Below are positions 56,428 through 64,000 of a stretch of 64,000 bases of DNA, one piece after another. The notes under the pieces are model-generated. The model had not been told where the DNA came from, ran no database searches, and saw only the letters and a program-made list of their open reading frames with translations. Source of the DNA: Chiayiivirga sp. (lineage in GTDB: Bacteria; Pseudomonadota; Gammaproteobacteria; Xanthomonadales; Xanthomonadaceae); contig JALCLA010000004.1 of the NCBI GenBank assembly GCA_022647565.1, positions 162,344 to 226,343 on the forward strand, read 5' to 3'. Within the stretch, counting starts at the first letter, position 1. Every line of letters starts with the position of its first letter. The position numbers were made by a program, and so were the translations under genes.

Positions 56428-57881
56428 CCCAGCAGCTCCTTGACGAGCAGGGCCGCCTTGCCGCCCCCGCCGATGGCGCCGTCGATGAATCCGCGCCAAC
56501 CCTCGCCGTGGTCGCCCTGGGCGAAGAACATGCGGCTACCCGGAGCCTTGCCGAAGTGATCGGCATACTTGCCGTACCAGCCGGGTCGGTAGCTGGCCCA
56601 GGTTCCCCGGCTGTAGGGGTCGAGGTTCCAGTCGTAACCGAAGCAGTCTTCCACTTCCATTTCCGGGAAGAAGGACTGCATGACCTGCTGCACGGCGTCC
56701 CGATCCAGGACGTCGAGCTTGGCGGGATCGTCGCCAAAGCCGATGAACAGCGTGTGGTCCTCGGCCTTGGCGTAGGTGAACACCACATTGAGGGGATGAT
56801 CCGAGTCGGCCAGACCATACAGCTTGCCTTCCCCACCGACCTTGCCCTTGACCTTGATGACCGCCTTGACTCCGGTGCCGGCGTGCCGTTCGTGAGCGGC
56901 CTCGATCAGCTTGGGGTCCAGCGCCGGAGAGAACTCGATGTTGGGCAGCACGTTCATCGGCAGCGCCAGGACCACGCTGCCCGCCACAATGCGCTCACCC
57001 TTCTGGGTGGTGACGACCACGTGGTCGCCCTTGTCCTCGACCTTCTTCACCGGCGTAGACAGCCGCACTTCGGGCTTGCCGTCTTCGATCATCGCGTTGA
57101 TCAAGCTGATGGTGCCGTCCTTGAAGGTGTAGCGAGTGAGCGAGTCGTTGAGGACCGACAGGTTGTAACCCGGCAGGGCCCACCAACGTGCCATCTCGTT
57201 GTAGGAAACCTGGTCAGAGGGGCAATGGGACATACCCACCAGATACGAGTCCACGGCAGCGCGATGCACAGGGTTGAGCTTCAACTGGTCGAGGCGATCA
57301 CGGGCACTCAGGCTGTCCTGCGCCATGAGCTTGTTCCAGCGGAAGCGGGAGTCGTAGGGACGTTCCCAGATGTCGCGAGCGTCCGCGAAGTAGGTATCGA
57401 ACGCTTGCAGCACCGGCAGCAGCTCTTCGCCAGCAAGTTGCGTCCGCTTGCCTTCCGCCAGGATCACCATGGTTTCCAGTGACGATTCAGCGCGTTCCGG
57501 GGATTCGATGACCTTCAGGCCATAGCGCTGGGTCTCGGCCCAGACGAAGGGCTGGGTCCAGTGAATCCAGGTTCCGCCCAGCTCCACCTTGTGGCCGGCG
57601 AACTCGGTGCTGAAGGTGCGACCGCCAAGGCGATTGCGCGCCTCCAGCACCAGCGTCTTGTAGCCATTCTTGCGACAGTCACGGGCGGCGGTGACACCGG
57701 CGAAGCCGCCGCCGATCACCACCACGTCGTAATCGCAACCCGCGGTCTTGCAGCCTTTCTGTTCAGCGCCCATGGCATTTGCCATGACCCCTGCGCCTGC
57801 CACCACAACCGCGCCAGCCCCGGCGCCACGCAGGAAACCACGACGACTGACGCCCTTGGCGTCGTCTTTTTCATCGGCCAT
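56424..57881 (-). CDS. TAT-exported flavin amine oxidase/dehydrogenase, NicA2-like
   Basis: The 485-residue protein starts with a twin-arginine signal (SRRGFLRGAG, hydrophobic core AVVVAGAGVMA). The mature part has the FAD dinucleotide site YDVVVIGGGFAGVTAARDC and LEARNRLGGRT, then VELGGTWIHWTQPFVWAE, and near the C-terminus DGAIGGGGKAA. The layout closely follows NicA2 and related monoamine oxidases (about 480 residues). The start at 57881 is chosen because GAGGTG lies 7 nt upstream; an in-frame ATG at 57896 would include that site. It is coupled to a cytochrome c gene, suggesting that it works as a periplasmic dehydrogenase. The amine substrate is unknown. Confidence 0.88.
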   Translation of the reverse strand: MADEKDDAKGVSRRGFLRGAGAGAVVVAGAGVMANAMGAEQKGCKTAGCDYDVVVIGGGFAGVTAARDCRKNGYKTLVLEARNRLGGRTFSTEFAGHKVELGGTWIHWTQPFVWAETQRYGLKVIESPERAESSLETMVILAEGKRTQLAGEELLPVLQAFDTYFADARDIWERPYDSRFRWNKLMAQDSLSARDRLDQLKLNPVHRAAVDSYLVGMSHCPSDQVSYNEMARWWALPGYNLSVLNDSLTRYTFKDGTISLINAMIEDGKPEVRLSTPVKKVEDKGDHVVVTTQKGERIVAGSVVLALPMNVLPNIEFSPALDPKLIEAAHERHAGTGVKAVIKVKGKVGGEGKLYGLADSDHPLNVVFTYAKAEDHTLFIGFGDDPAKLDVLDRDAVQQVMQSFFPEMEVEDCFGYDWNLDPYSRGTWASYRPGWYGKYADHFGKAPGSRMFFAQGDHGEGWRGFIDGAIGGGGKAALLVKELLG

Positions 57882-58075
57882 CGACCCACACCTCATTTGT
57901 CATTGTTCTTGAAGTGAAGGGCGCAAGAAGCTGCCAGCTGAGCGATGTACGTCAGCCTGAAGTCACGCCCATCTGCGGGGATAAGCTATGCGACGCCCCC
58001 AGGCGCAGGCTTGGCAGCTCATGACAAAATCGTTGGCAGCGGATGACAATCCGCTCGGAAGGTGGGCGGCTCGAT

Positions 58076-58290
58076 TCAGGATCGGCCGCGTTGGCGGAAC
58101 TGCTGGGGAGTCAGTTGGGTCCAGCGGCGGAAGGCTCGGCAGAAGGAACTGGCTTCGGAGTAACCGAGCAGCAGTGCGATCTCCGTCAGGCTGTAGTCGG
58201 ATTGCATCACATAGCTCTCGGCCAGGGAGCGGCGCACATCCTCCACCAACTGGCTGAACTCGACGTTCTGCGGGCCTCGTGGGGCAATCC
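58076..58290 (-). pseudogene. AraC-family regulator, C-terminal HTH fragment
   Basis: A minus-strand frame without start reads VEFSQLVEDVRRSLAESYVM, then SLTEIALLLGYSEASSFCRA, then FRRWTQLTPQQFRQRGRS and a stop at 58076. This is the second half of an AraC/XylS DNA-binding domain. The sensor domain is missing. It lies upstream of the oxidase gene on the same strand and may have been its regulator. The stretch 57882-58075 has no other gene. Confidence 0.75.
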
Positions 58291-58352
58291 TTCACAGGTG
58301 CTATCGCTCGACGTGCCGAGGTGATTAGGATCCGGGGATCACCGGAGCCCTC

Positions 58353-58952
58353 ATGCCCACTGATTCGCTGTCCCAGTTCATTCGCGACCACTACGAGGTT
58401 CATGAGTGGCGGCATGCGACAGCTATCTTGGCCTCAGACTTCCCGGCCGAATACGCCGACATCCAGGCAGTGCTCAGCGAGTTCCGGCTGTATCGGAGCA
58501 ACGTCGTGGCGCCCGGTGGTGCCAAGTCGGAAATCTCCGGCTGGATTGACGGGCAGCTCACGAGGCGCGGCTGGGTTGAGAAGAAGTTCGACACACAGAT
58601 CCGTGTGGATCAGGCGACCTTCGATACGCCCACCCACAAGGTGGACTGCTTCAAGAACCGCGTCGCCCTGGAAATCGAATGGAACAACAAAGATCCGTTC
58701 TATGACAGGGACCTCAACAACTTTCGCCTGCTGTTCGAACTGCGTGCCATCTCGGTGGGCATCATCATCACCCGCTGTTCCGCGCTCCAAGCCATCTTCA
58801 ACCGGCTCGGCAAGGGACCCTCGTACGGCAACAGCACGACGCACATGAGCAAGCTGCTGCCCAGGATTGAGGGCGGCGGCGGCGGTGGGTGTCCGGTGCT
58901 CGTGTTCGGTATCAGCGAGCGGCTGTATGTCGAGGACGACCAGCAGCCTTAG
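58353..58952 (+). CDS. BglII/BstYI-type restriction endonuclease
   Basis: The 199-residue protein resembles the BglII/BstYI family of type II endonucleases: SEISGWIDGQLTRRGWVEKK, then KVDCFKNRVALEIEWNNKDP (the ALEIEW strand contributes the catalytic acidic pair) and FYDRDLNNFRLLFELRAISV, then GIIITR. Family members cut palindromes such as AGATCT or RGATCY. A Gly run lies near residue 171. It converges on and overlaps by 4 bp an MT-A70 methylase gene, its likely protecting partner. The recognition site here is not known. Confidence 0.8.
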   Translation: MPTDSLSQFIRDHYEVHEWRHATAILASDFPAEYADIQAVLSEFRLYRSNVVAPGGAKSEISGWIDGQLTRRGWVEKKFDTQIRVDQATFDTPTHKVDCFKNRVALEIEWNNKDPFYDRDLNNFRLLFELRAISVGIIITRCSALQAIFNRLGKGPSYGNSTTHMSKLLPRIEGGGGGGCPVLVFGISERLYVEDDQQP

Positions 58953-59737
58953 CGCGGCTTCTTGCTCGGGGCGCGTTTGGCCTTCGCTTTCGCTGGCGCC
59001 TTGTGCGCTTGCGAATGGTTGGCGTAGGTCGCCCACGTGGGCTCGTAGGTTTCCGACTGGTTGCCGAACACGGTCCAGCCCCGGCGCGGCCCGCGCGCGA
59101 ACAGTTCGAGGCGCGGGGCAGGGCTGCACGATTCGATGAGCGGATATTGCTCATCGGGTTTGCGCGAATGCTCGCGCTTGCGGGTGGCCAGGAAGTTCAC
59201 CTGGCTGCGACCAGGGGCGAGCGTGCGGGCGTTCTTGCCGCGCGTACCGAACAACAGGATCTCGGTGGTGTTGCGGAAATAGAAGCCGACGCCACGGCCA
59301 TCAGGCCCGCCATCCTTCCTGATTTTGTGCCACACCAGGTTGGCTTTGTAGGTGAAGCCCCAGGCTTCCATGACGGCCAGGCCATCAGGCAGCAGCGCGT
59401 TCGGAACCCACAGGTACAGGTGTGCCGGTTCTGATGTGATTTTCGCGACCGGCATGGCGCAAATGTCGGCCAGCGTCATCGTGCCGTAGCGGTTCAAGCG
59501 GCGATGCTCGGGCGCCACCTTGCCGGTACGATTCTGGAAGCGCCAGGGCGGGTCGGCCAGGATGGTGTGAAACCGACGCCCGCCAGCGATGCGCAGCAGT
59601 TCGTCGCTGGGCGATTCGCGGGTCACGGGGTCCAGGATCCCATCGGGGTCGGGATGCTCGTTGGACGAGTCCAACTGCATGCGGCACTGTTCAGAAGTCG
59701 ACACCACCATGGCCTCTGAGCGTACGGGGGATTCCAA
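58949..59737 (-). CDS. MT-A70 family adenine methyltransferase
   Basis: The 262-residue protein has the catalytic motif D62-P-P-W in HTILADPPWRF, then LYLWVPNALLPDGLAVMEAW, and GFYFRNTTEILLFGTRGKNA, the S-adenosylmethionine-binding order of MT-A70 enzymes that make N6-methyladenine. A Lys/Ala-rich tail (KAPAKAKAKRAPSKKPR) ends the protein and may bind DNA. It is convergent with the BglII-type nuclease gene and probably modifies the same site. The true start may be the internal Met10. Confidence 0.88.
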   Translation of the reverse strand: MESPVRSEAMVVSTSEQCRMQLDSSNEHPDPDGILDPVTRESPSDELLRIAGGRRFHTILADPPWRFQNRTGKVAPEHRRLNRYGTMTLADICAMPVAKITSEPAHLYLWVPNALLPDGLAVMEAWGFTYKANLVWHKIRKDGGPDGRGVGFYFRNTTEILLFGTRGKNARTLAPGRSQVNFLATRKREHSRKPDEQYPLIESCSPAPRLELFARGPRRGWTVFGNQSETYEPTWATYANHSQAHKAPAKAKAKRAPSKKPR

Positions 59738-59826
59738 TGGGCGGTGCCTTCGCGGTCGGGGATGACGCGTAGCGTACGGGTTTCCGTCGCAGCAGGCGAG
59801 ACTGTCGAGCGGTCAGGGCGCCGGCT

Positions 59827-60978
59827 TCACGGCGGGGCGGCTGGTTTTTTCGCCGCCAAGCGTTTCAGGATGAACTGCTGGTACCACACGGGAATCCCGA
59901 AGCGCCGCCGCAAGAACTTCAAGTAGGCCCGTACCTCGGTGGTCAGCTTGAAGGTACCGACGATGACGAGGCGGCGGGCCAGGTCATCGCCGCAACGCCA
60001 GTAGGCGTACTCCATCAGCTGGGGCAGGGCTTGGCGAATGCAGGCCCGCAGGTTCGCGGCAATCTTGATTTCATAGAACACGCGGTGGTCGGCGTGTTGC
60101 ACCACGAGGTCAATCTTGGTGCCGAGTCCCGTGGGCACCTCGGTGCCCACGTTCTCTTTGCCGTAGCGCTTCGCCAGCTTCTTGTGGAGTGCCGTCTGAA
60201 TCTCGTTGTGAATCAGCTCGGCCTGTTGCTCCGGGGGCGACTGCCGGCGCGACACCTTGCCGGTCTTGCCAGCCTTGTGGCCGGCCTTGAACTGGAACGG
60301 CTTCGGGGTCGGCGAGACGTCGGCGCCAGTAAAGAAGTCCTCATCTTGCTCACTGCCCAACGACAGTTGCCCGGCGTCGGCCAGCCAATCGCGAAACTGC
60401 GTCCCCGACATCGCCAACGCTTCATGAAAGTGGTGCGCCACCATTTCATCCATCGCATCGGTCGTGCCGTCCCATCCTGCTGCCGCCATCTTGCGTTGGA
60501 GAAGGTCGAAGACGAGCGGGGGCAGTCCTGGGACCGCCAACAGGGGTCTCAGGTCGTAGTCGACCTTGTCGGGCGTTTCCAGCGGGGAGAAGCCCAACTC
60601 AACCAGGGTGTGTTTGAGGTTGGTGAACGCTTTGCCATCCAAGACCGCGCCGCGCACCACCGTTCCTCGCAGGCGCGCTCGCCGACCGCCCTGGGCCATC
60701 GCCGCCATCAGAGCGTGGTGGCTGAACAAGATTCCGATCAACGACAAGGCAGCGATGGTGTTGTAGCCCAGCGCGCGCGCTTGCTCCCACACATCCGGCA
60801 CCTGTCCTGAACTGTCCACCGACAGGTTCTTGCGAGCCTGGCCGCCGTCGATGTCGATGGTCGCGTGGACACCGTTGACGAGATCCAGCACATCGTCCGC
60901 GGGGTAGTCCTTCAAGAGCAGGGCAATCTTGTGGGCCCCGTGCTTGGTGAGCGAGACGTTGAGCCGTTTCAGATTCAT
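59827..60978 (-). CDS. Putative PD-(D/E)XK nuclease-domain protein
   Basis: The 383-residue protein has an N-terminal region of unknown type (LNVSLTKHGAHKIALLLKDY, with LVNGVHATIDIDGG). A C-terminal domain from about residue 255 shows the nuclease core D290 (GTKIDLVVQ) and E303-x-K305 (FYEIKIAANL), then RQALPQLMEYAYW, a typical PD-(D/E)XK pattern. It lies between the methylase and AIPR genes in the same direction, so it probably belongs to the same defence unit. The nuclease call is motif-based. Confidence 0.65.
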   Translation of the reverse strand: MNLKRLNVSLTKHGAHKIALLLKDYPADDVLDLVNGVHATIDIDGGQARKNLSVDSSGQVPDVWEQARALGYNTIAALSLIGILFSHHALMAAMAQGGRRARLRGTVVRGAVLDGKAFTNLKHTLVELGFSPLETPDKVDYDLRPLLAVPGLPPLVFDLLQRKMAAAGWDGTTDAMDEMVAHHFHEALAMSGTQFRDWLADAGQLSLGSEQDEDFFTGADVSPTPKPFQFKAGHKAGKTGKVSRRQSPPEQQAELIHNEIQTALHKKLAKRYGKENVGTEVPTGLGTKIDLVVQHADHRVFYEIKIAANLRACIRQALPQLMEYAYWRCGDDLARRLVIVGTFKLTTEVRAYLKFLRRRFGIPVWYQQFILKRLAAKKPAAPP

Positions 60979-61121
60979 GCGCCACCGGGGCCTGGGTAGG
61001 TTCGAACACTACCTGAAGCCTGGGGCGACGACGACGAGGCAGAACCCTGTTGTGGCTTGGGACCGCCATGCTTCGGTGCCGCCGCCGGACGAGCCGGCGG
61101 CGCACCTTGCTGCTGCTACGA

Positions 61122-62258
61122 CTACCCGAGTCGGGCGTAGATGGACGTCACGCGGTGCAAGGTCGAGTAACACGCCTTGCTCTTGCCCATCACCCACGGA
61201 TTCGAGTCGGCGATTTCCTTGTACGACGTCGCGGCCGTGTCAATCAGTTCGCTCTCGTCGAACTTGCTGGGGGGCATGAACGACCACTTGCCCGCCTTCT
61301 TCTTCACGAACACCGACAATGACGCGAGGATGGGGAAGATGATGCCGTCGGGTACGTCCACAATCTCGCCGCCGTCGCGTTCGATGGAACGCAGGCGGGT
61401 GCCCTTGAAGCCCTGGTGGGACTTCCAGTTTTCGTAGAGCGTCCAGGCATCGCCGGCCATGTTCAGGCAGTAGGCATACACCGCCTTCAACTCGTCTTCG
61501 TCCACGATGCGCTGGAACGTTTTCAGACAGCGCGCCTTCTGGCTGTACGTGAAGACCTTCGAATCGCTCACGCCGAGTTCTTCGAAAACTTCATCGGGCA
61601 TCAGCGCGAACAACACCTGGATGAGTTTCTCGGTGTCCAGGTAATCATCAGAGGAAGCGTCCGTTTCCGATTTGCGCAGCTGGGCACCCTTGTGCACGCG
61701 GCGCACCGCGGTTTCCAGTTCATCCAGCTGGCCGCGGCGACCGGCGATGGAGATAGCGCGCACATCGTTTTGGAAGTTGCGGGCGATGGAGATCTCCGCC
61801 ACCAGTTCCGAGTCATCGGTGATGATGAGTTCGTACTTGATGCTCGGGTCCAGCGCCTCGTCACCCATCTTCTGAAAGTAGCGCTTCAACTCACCCTGGG
61901 TCTGCGAGCCGTTGATGATGCTGGGTTTGGTGAGCTGGATGACCTTGTGCTTGTCGTCCACTTCGGCCGCACGAGCCACCAACACCATCCCGCCGTTGAG
62001 GATGGAGAAGTCGTCAATGTTGTTGTTCAGCGTGTGACGGATGGCCTGGTGGACCAGCGTCGGCGAGCGTCGCGCCTTGCCGGGAGCGTCCACGAGGTAT
62101 TCGCGCACGTTCTCATCATCTTCGAGCGTGAGAACCGAGGAGGCGGGGCAGTGCCCGGAGTACACCTTGCGCCCTGCGCTCTCGTCTTCCGGAGAGCTGA
62201 TGTTGCGGCAGGACAGGTAGCGAAACGCAAACGGCTTGGCCGTCTTGGAAGCGGTCAT
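61122..62258 (-). CDS. AIPR family (abortive infection phage resistance) protein
   Basis: The 378-residue protein matches the AIPR family. It has a central DFSILNGGMVLVARAAEVDD region and the signature IINGSQTQGELKRYFQK near residue 118, followed by ARNFQNDVRAISIAGRRGQL. AIPR proteins are found in phage-defence and restriction clusters, and some were identified as abortive infection factors; their biochemical action is not settled. The start at 62258 (MTASKTAKPF) is preferred over an upstream in-frame ATG at 62300. It is followed by the PD-(D/E)XK gene after 143 bp. Confidence 0.82.
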   Translation of the reverse strand: MTASKTAKPFAFRYLSCRNISSPEDESAGRKVYSGHCPASSVLTLEDDENVREYLVDAPGKARRSPTLVHQAIRHTLNNNIDDFSILNGGMVLVARAAEVDDKHKVIQLTKPSIINGSQTQGELKRYFQKMGDEALDPSIKYELIITDDSELVAEISIARNFQNDVRAISIAGRRGQLDELETAVRRVHKGAQLRKSETDASSDDYLDTEKLIQVLFALMPDEVFEELGVSDSKVFTYSQKARCLKTFQRIVDEDELKAVYAYCLNMAGDAWTLYENWKSHQGFKGTRLRSIERDGGEIVDVPDGIIFPILASLSVFVKKKAGKWSFMPPSKFDESELIDTAATSYKEIADSNPWVMGKSKACYSTLHRVTSIYARLG

Positions 62259-62432
62259 GTTGAAGATCCTTGTTGTCCGCTGACCGTCAGGTATTGCCAC
62301 CAGTCGACGACTGAGGCAAGACGAGCCAGCACGCGTTTTTTACCACACCTGGCGCCTACCGAACAATGGAAGGTGGCTTGCGCCTTGCCTTCGATTTCGT
62401 AACGTGAGGCAACGACGCTGGGAATCCTTTCC

Positions 62433-62771
62433 ATGGCCATCTATTCGGTGAACTTGAAGCCTTTCAGCCGCGCCAAGGGCGAGAGCGCAGTGGCGGCCGC
62501 CGCCTACCGCGCGGGCATTGCTCTCACTGACCACAGGACTGGGCTGGTTCACGACTTCACGAGGCGCAAGGGGGTCGAGGCCGTGCACTTCGTCGTGCCC
62601 CCTGGGGCGCCTTCGTGGGCGCAAGCCGCGCAGGATCTGTGGAATGCCGTGGAGGCCGCCGAGACGCGGGTGAACTCCCGCGTGGCGAGGGAACTGCTGG
62701 TGGCGTTGCCCCATGAACTCCCGGCCCCTGAGCGCACGGCTTTGGCCACCGACATCGCGCAGCAGTTGGTC
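62433..62771 (+). pseudogene. MobA/MobL-type relaxase, cut by IS91 copy 5
   Basis: The first 113 residues of a MobQ-class relaxase remain: MAIYSVNLKPFSRAKGESAV, then AAAAYRAGIALTDHRTG with the probable nicking Tyr25, and VNSRVARELLVALPHEL. The histidine metal site lies further on and is lost. Reading continues into IS91 at 62772. The gene points to a mobilisable plasmid or element as the source of the neighbouring defence genes. Confidence 0.88.
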
Positions 62772-64000
62772 GGGTATAGGAAATTCAACCGCCCTTTTCG
62801 CCCAGTCTGCGCGGTAGCCGGAGGCGGCGCAAGCGGCCGTTTGCGCTGATGCGCGGGGTCAGGCGGGAGATTTCGACGCTGCACGCGGCGTTCCGCGTCG
62901 TGGTTGGCGGCCTGGTACGGCCGTTTTCCGGACTCGGGCCGAGCGCCGCCCTGCGGGCGCGGGGCCGCATCGTGATGTCATCGGGTTTCGCGTCGGCGGT
63001 GAAGCCGACGCCGCGATCACGCCGCCGCTGGCGGTCCGCGGACCTCGGGCCGGTAGTGCGCCTGCGGCAGTGCGCCGTGTTTCGCGAAGTGGTCGAGGAT
63101 CTGTTTGATCGCGTGCGGCTCTTCCACCGCCGCGACGATCTTCACCGCGCCGCCGCAGTGTTGGCAGGTTTGCACATCGATGCCAAACACGCGCTTGAGG
63201 CGCTGCGCCCAGCTCATGGCGCGGCGTTTTTCCTCGGGCGTGCGGTCGTCCGCATGATCGGTGTCCGTCGTCTTGCCGCCTTTGCCGCGATGCGCGGCGG
63301 TGAGCTGCGCCCGCAGGTTAGCGTTCGGGGCGAAAATCCCATGAAATCGCGTGAGATGCGCGCGCGGCGGTGGGACCAGCGCGGCCAGTTTGGCGATGAA
63401 CTCGATCGGCTCGAACTCGACATGGGTCGTGCCATTGCGCCACGGCCGTCTTGAGCTGATAGCGCACCCCTGCCCTGCGGCCGAGATCGACAGCCGCCGC
63501 TCGCTGATCGCCGGGCGCGTGATGTAGCGGCACAGTTTCTCCAGCTTGGCGCGTTCGTGCGCCTGCGCGGCCACGCCCGCGTGCAGCGAAAAACCCGCCC
63601 ACCCGACCGGCATCGCCATCGAGCGAACCCGCGTCGCCGGGCAGGGTGTGCAGCGTCGCCACCTTTTGCCCGGCGCGTTGGCCGGTGGCGATGCGATAGG
63701 TGATCGAACTCATGCGCACGGCATCGAGGCCGTCATCGTCGCGTTCGGCGCGCTCGCTCAGGAACACCGATTCGGCTTCGCCTTCCAGCCAGCCGCGCTT
63801 GGCCAGATGACGCAACACCGCGCCGCGCGATGGTGTCCGCAAGCCCGGTCAGTTGCGCGGACGTGGGCGCGCGGGCGCGGTGCAGGCGCGGCTTGATCCT
63901 GTCACCGTTCGACGCAGTGCGTTCTTCATACACGCCGTCCAGCCACAGCATGTGCAGGTGCACGTTGAGGTTGAGCGCGCTGCCGAAACGCTGGATCAGC
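62772..64000 (-). mobile_element. IS91-family element, copy 5 (runs off window)
   Basis: The constant end starts at 62772. The sequence follows copies 2 and 4 beyond the HUH motif to the window edge (LNVHLHM codons present at 63960-63980), so it is of the longer type. It carries several small insertions between 63440 and 63830. Confidence 0.85.
63017..64000 (-). pseudogene. IS91 transposase with multiple small insertions (copy 5)
   Basis: Relative to copy 2 it has extra single bases near 63447, 63468, 63481, 63590 and 63817, and an extra TCG near 63740. These break the frame into several pieces. No substitutions were noticed in the same stretch. Either the gene is decayed or the consensus here contains sequencing errors. 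Confidence 0.75.

Overview
The window looks like a chromosome segment of a high-GC gammaproteobacterium, most likely in the order Xanthomonadales (Lysobacterales). This is an inference from the queA-tgt-yajC-secD-secF cluster, the divergent trmJ/suhB pair, the AcnD/PrpF type of methylcitrate genes and the style of the proteins. No rRNA gene, intact tRNA gene or CRISPR array was seen.

Left third (1 to about 17.8 kb): dense, intact housekeeping genes. These are a membrane sensor (cut by the window edge) with a PhnD-like binding protein; trmJ and suhB, divergent; queA, tgt, yajC, secD and secF in one minus-strand operon ending at a strong terminator shared with suhB; an Lrp/AsnC regulator divergent from a class III aminotransferase; an ATPase-like orphan; prolyl iminopeptidase; and an acnD - SRAP protein - prpF run.

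17.8 to 23.7 kb: a transition zone with an unknown protein, a SLOG-like remnant, a hipBA-type toxin-antitoxin pair with a recognisable promoter, a frameshifted relic and a secreted STN/TPR-like protein. It ends at the displaced 3' half of a tRNA-Arg(ACG) gene, the footprint of an integrative element.

23.76 to about 31 kb: the integrated element. Next to the tRNA remnant lies a 1883-residue open frame that seems to hold two tyrosine-recombinase-like domains, the first without an obvious nucleophile. A DUF1778/GNAT toxin-antitoxin operon with a 13-bp palindromic operator follows.

31 to 64 kb: a patchwork built by insertion sequences. One truncated ISL3 element and five copies of one IS91-family (HUH rolling-circle) element lie among broken genes. 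The constant end of every copy is the transposase 3' side. On the other side, copies 1/3 and copies 2/4 share about 2.26 kb each, including flanking host sequence (an efflux adaptor plus an ECF sigma gene, and the 5' end of parE). This is the pattern expected when rolling-circle transposition runs past its terminator and carries flanking DNA.

Intact cargo between the copies: an ECF sigma/membrane-protein pair, an OpgC-like acyltransferase, parE, a secreted propeller-like protein, a 2H phosphoesterase, a VOC protein, a NicA2-like TAT-exported flavin amine oxidase overlapping a cytochrome c gene, and a defence-like cluster (BglII-type nuclease, MT-A70 methylase, PD-(D/E)XK protein, AIPR protein) beside a relaxase gene cut by IS91 copy 5.
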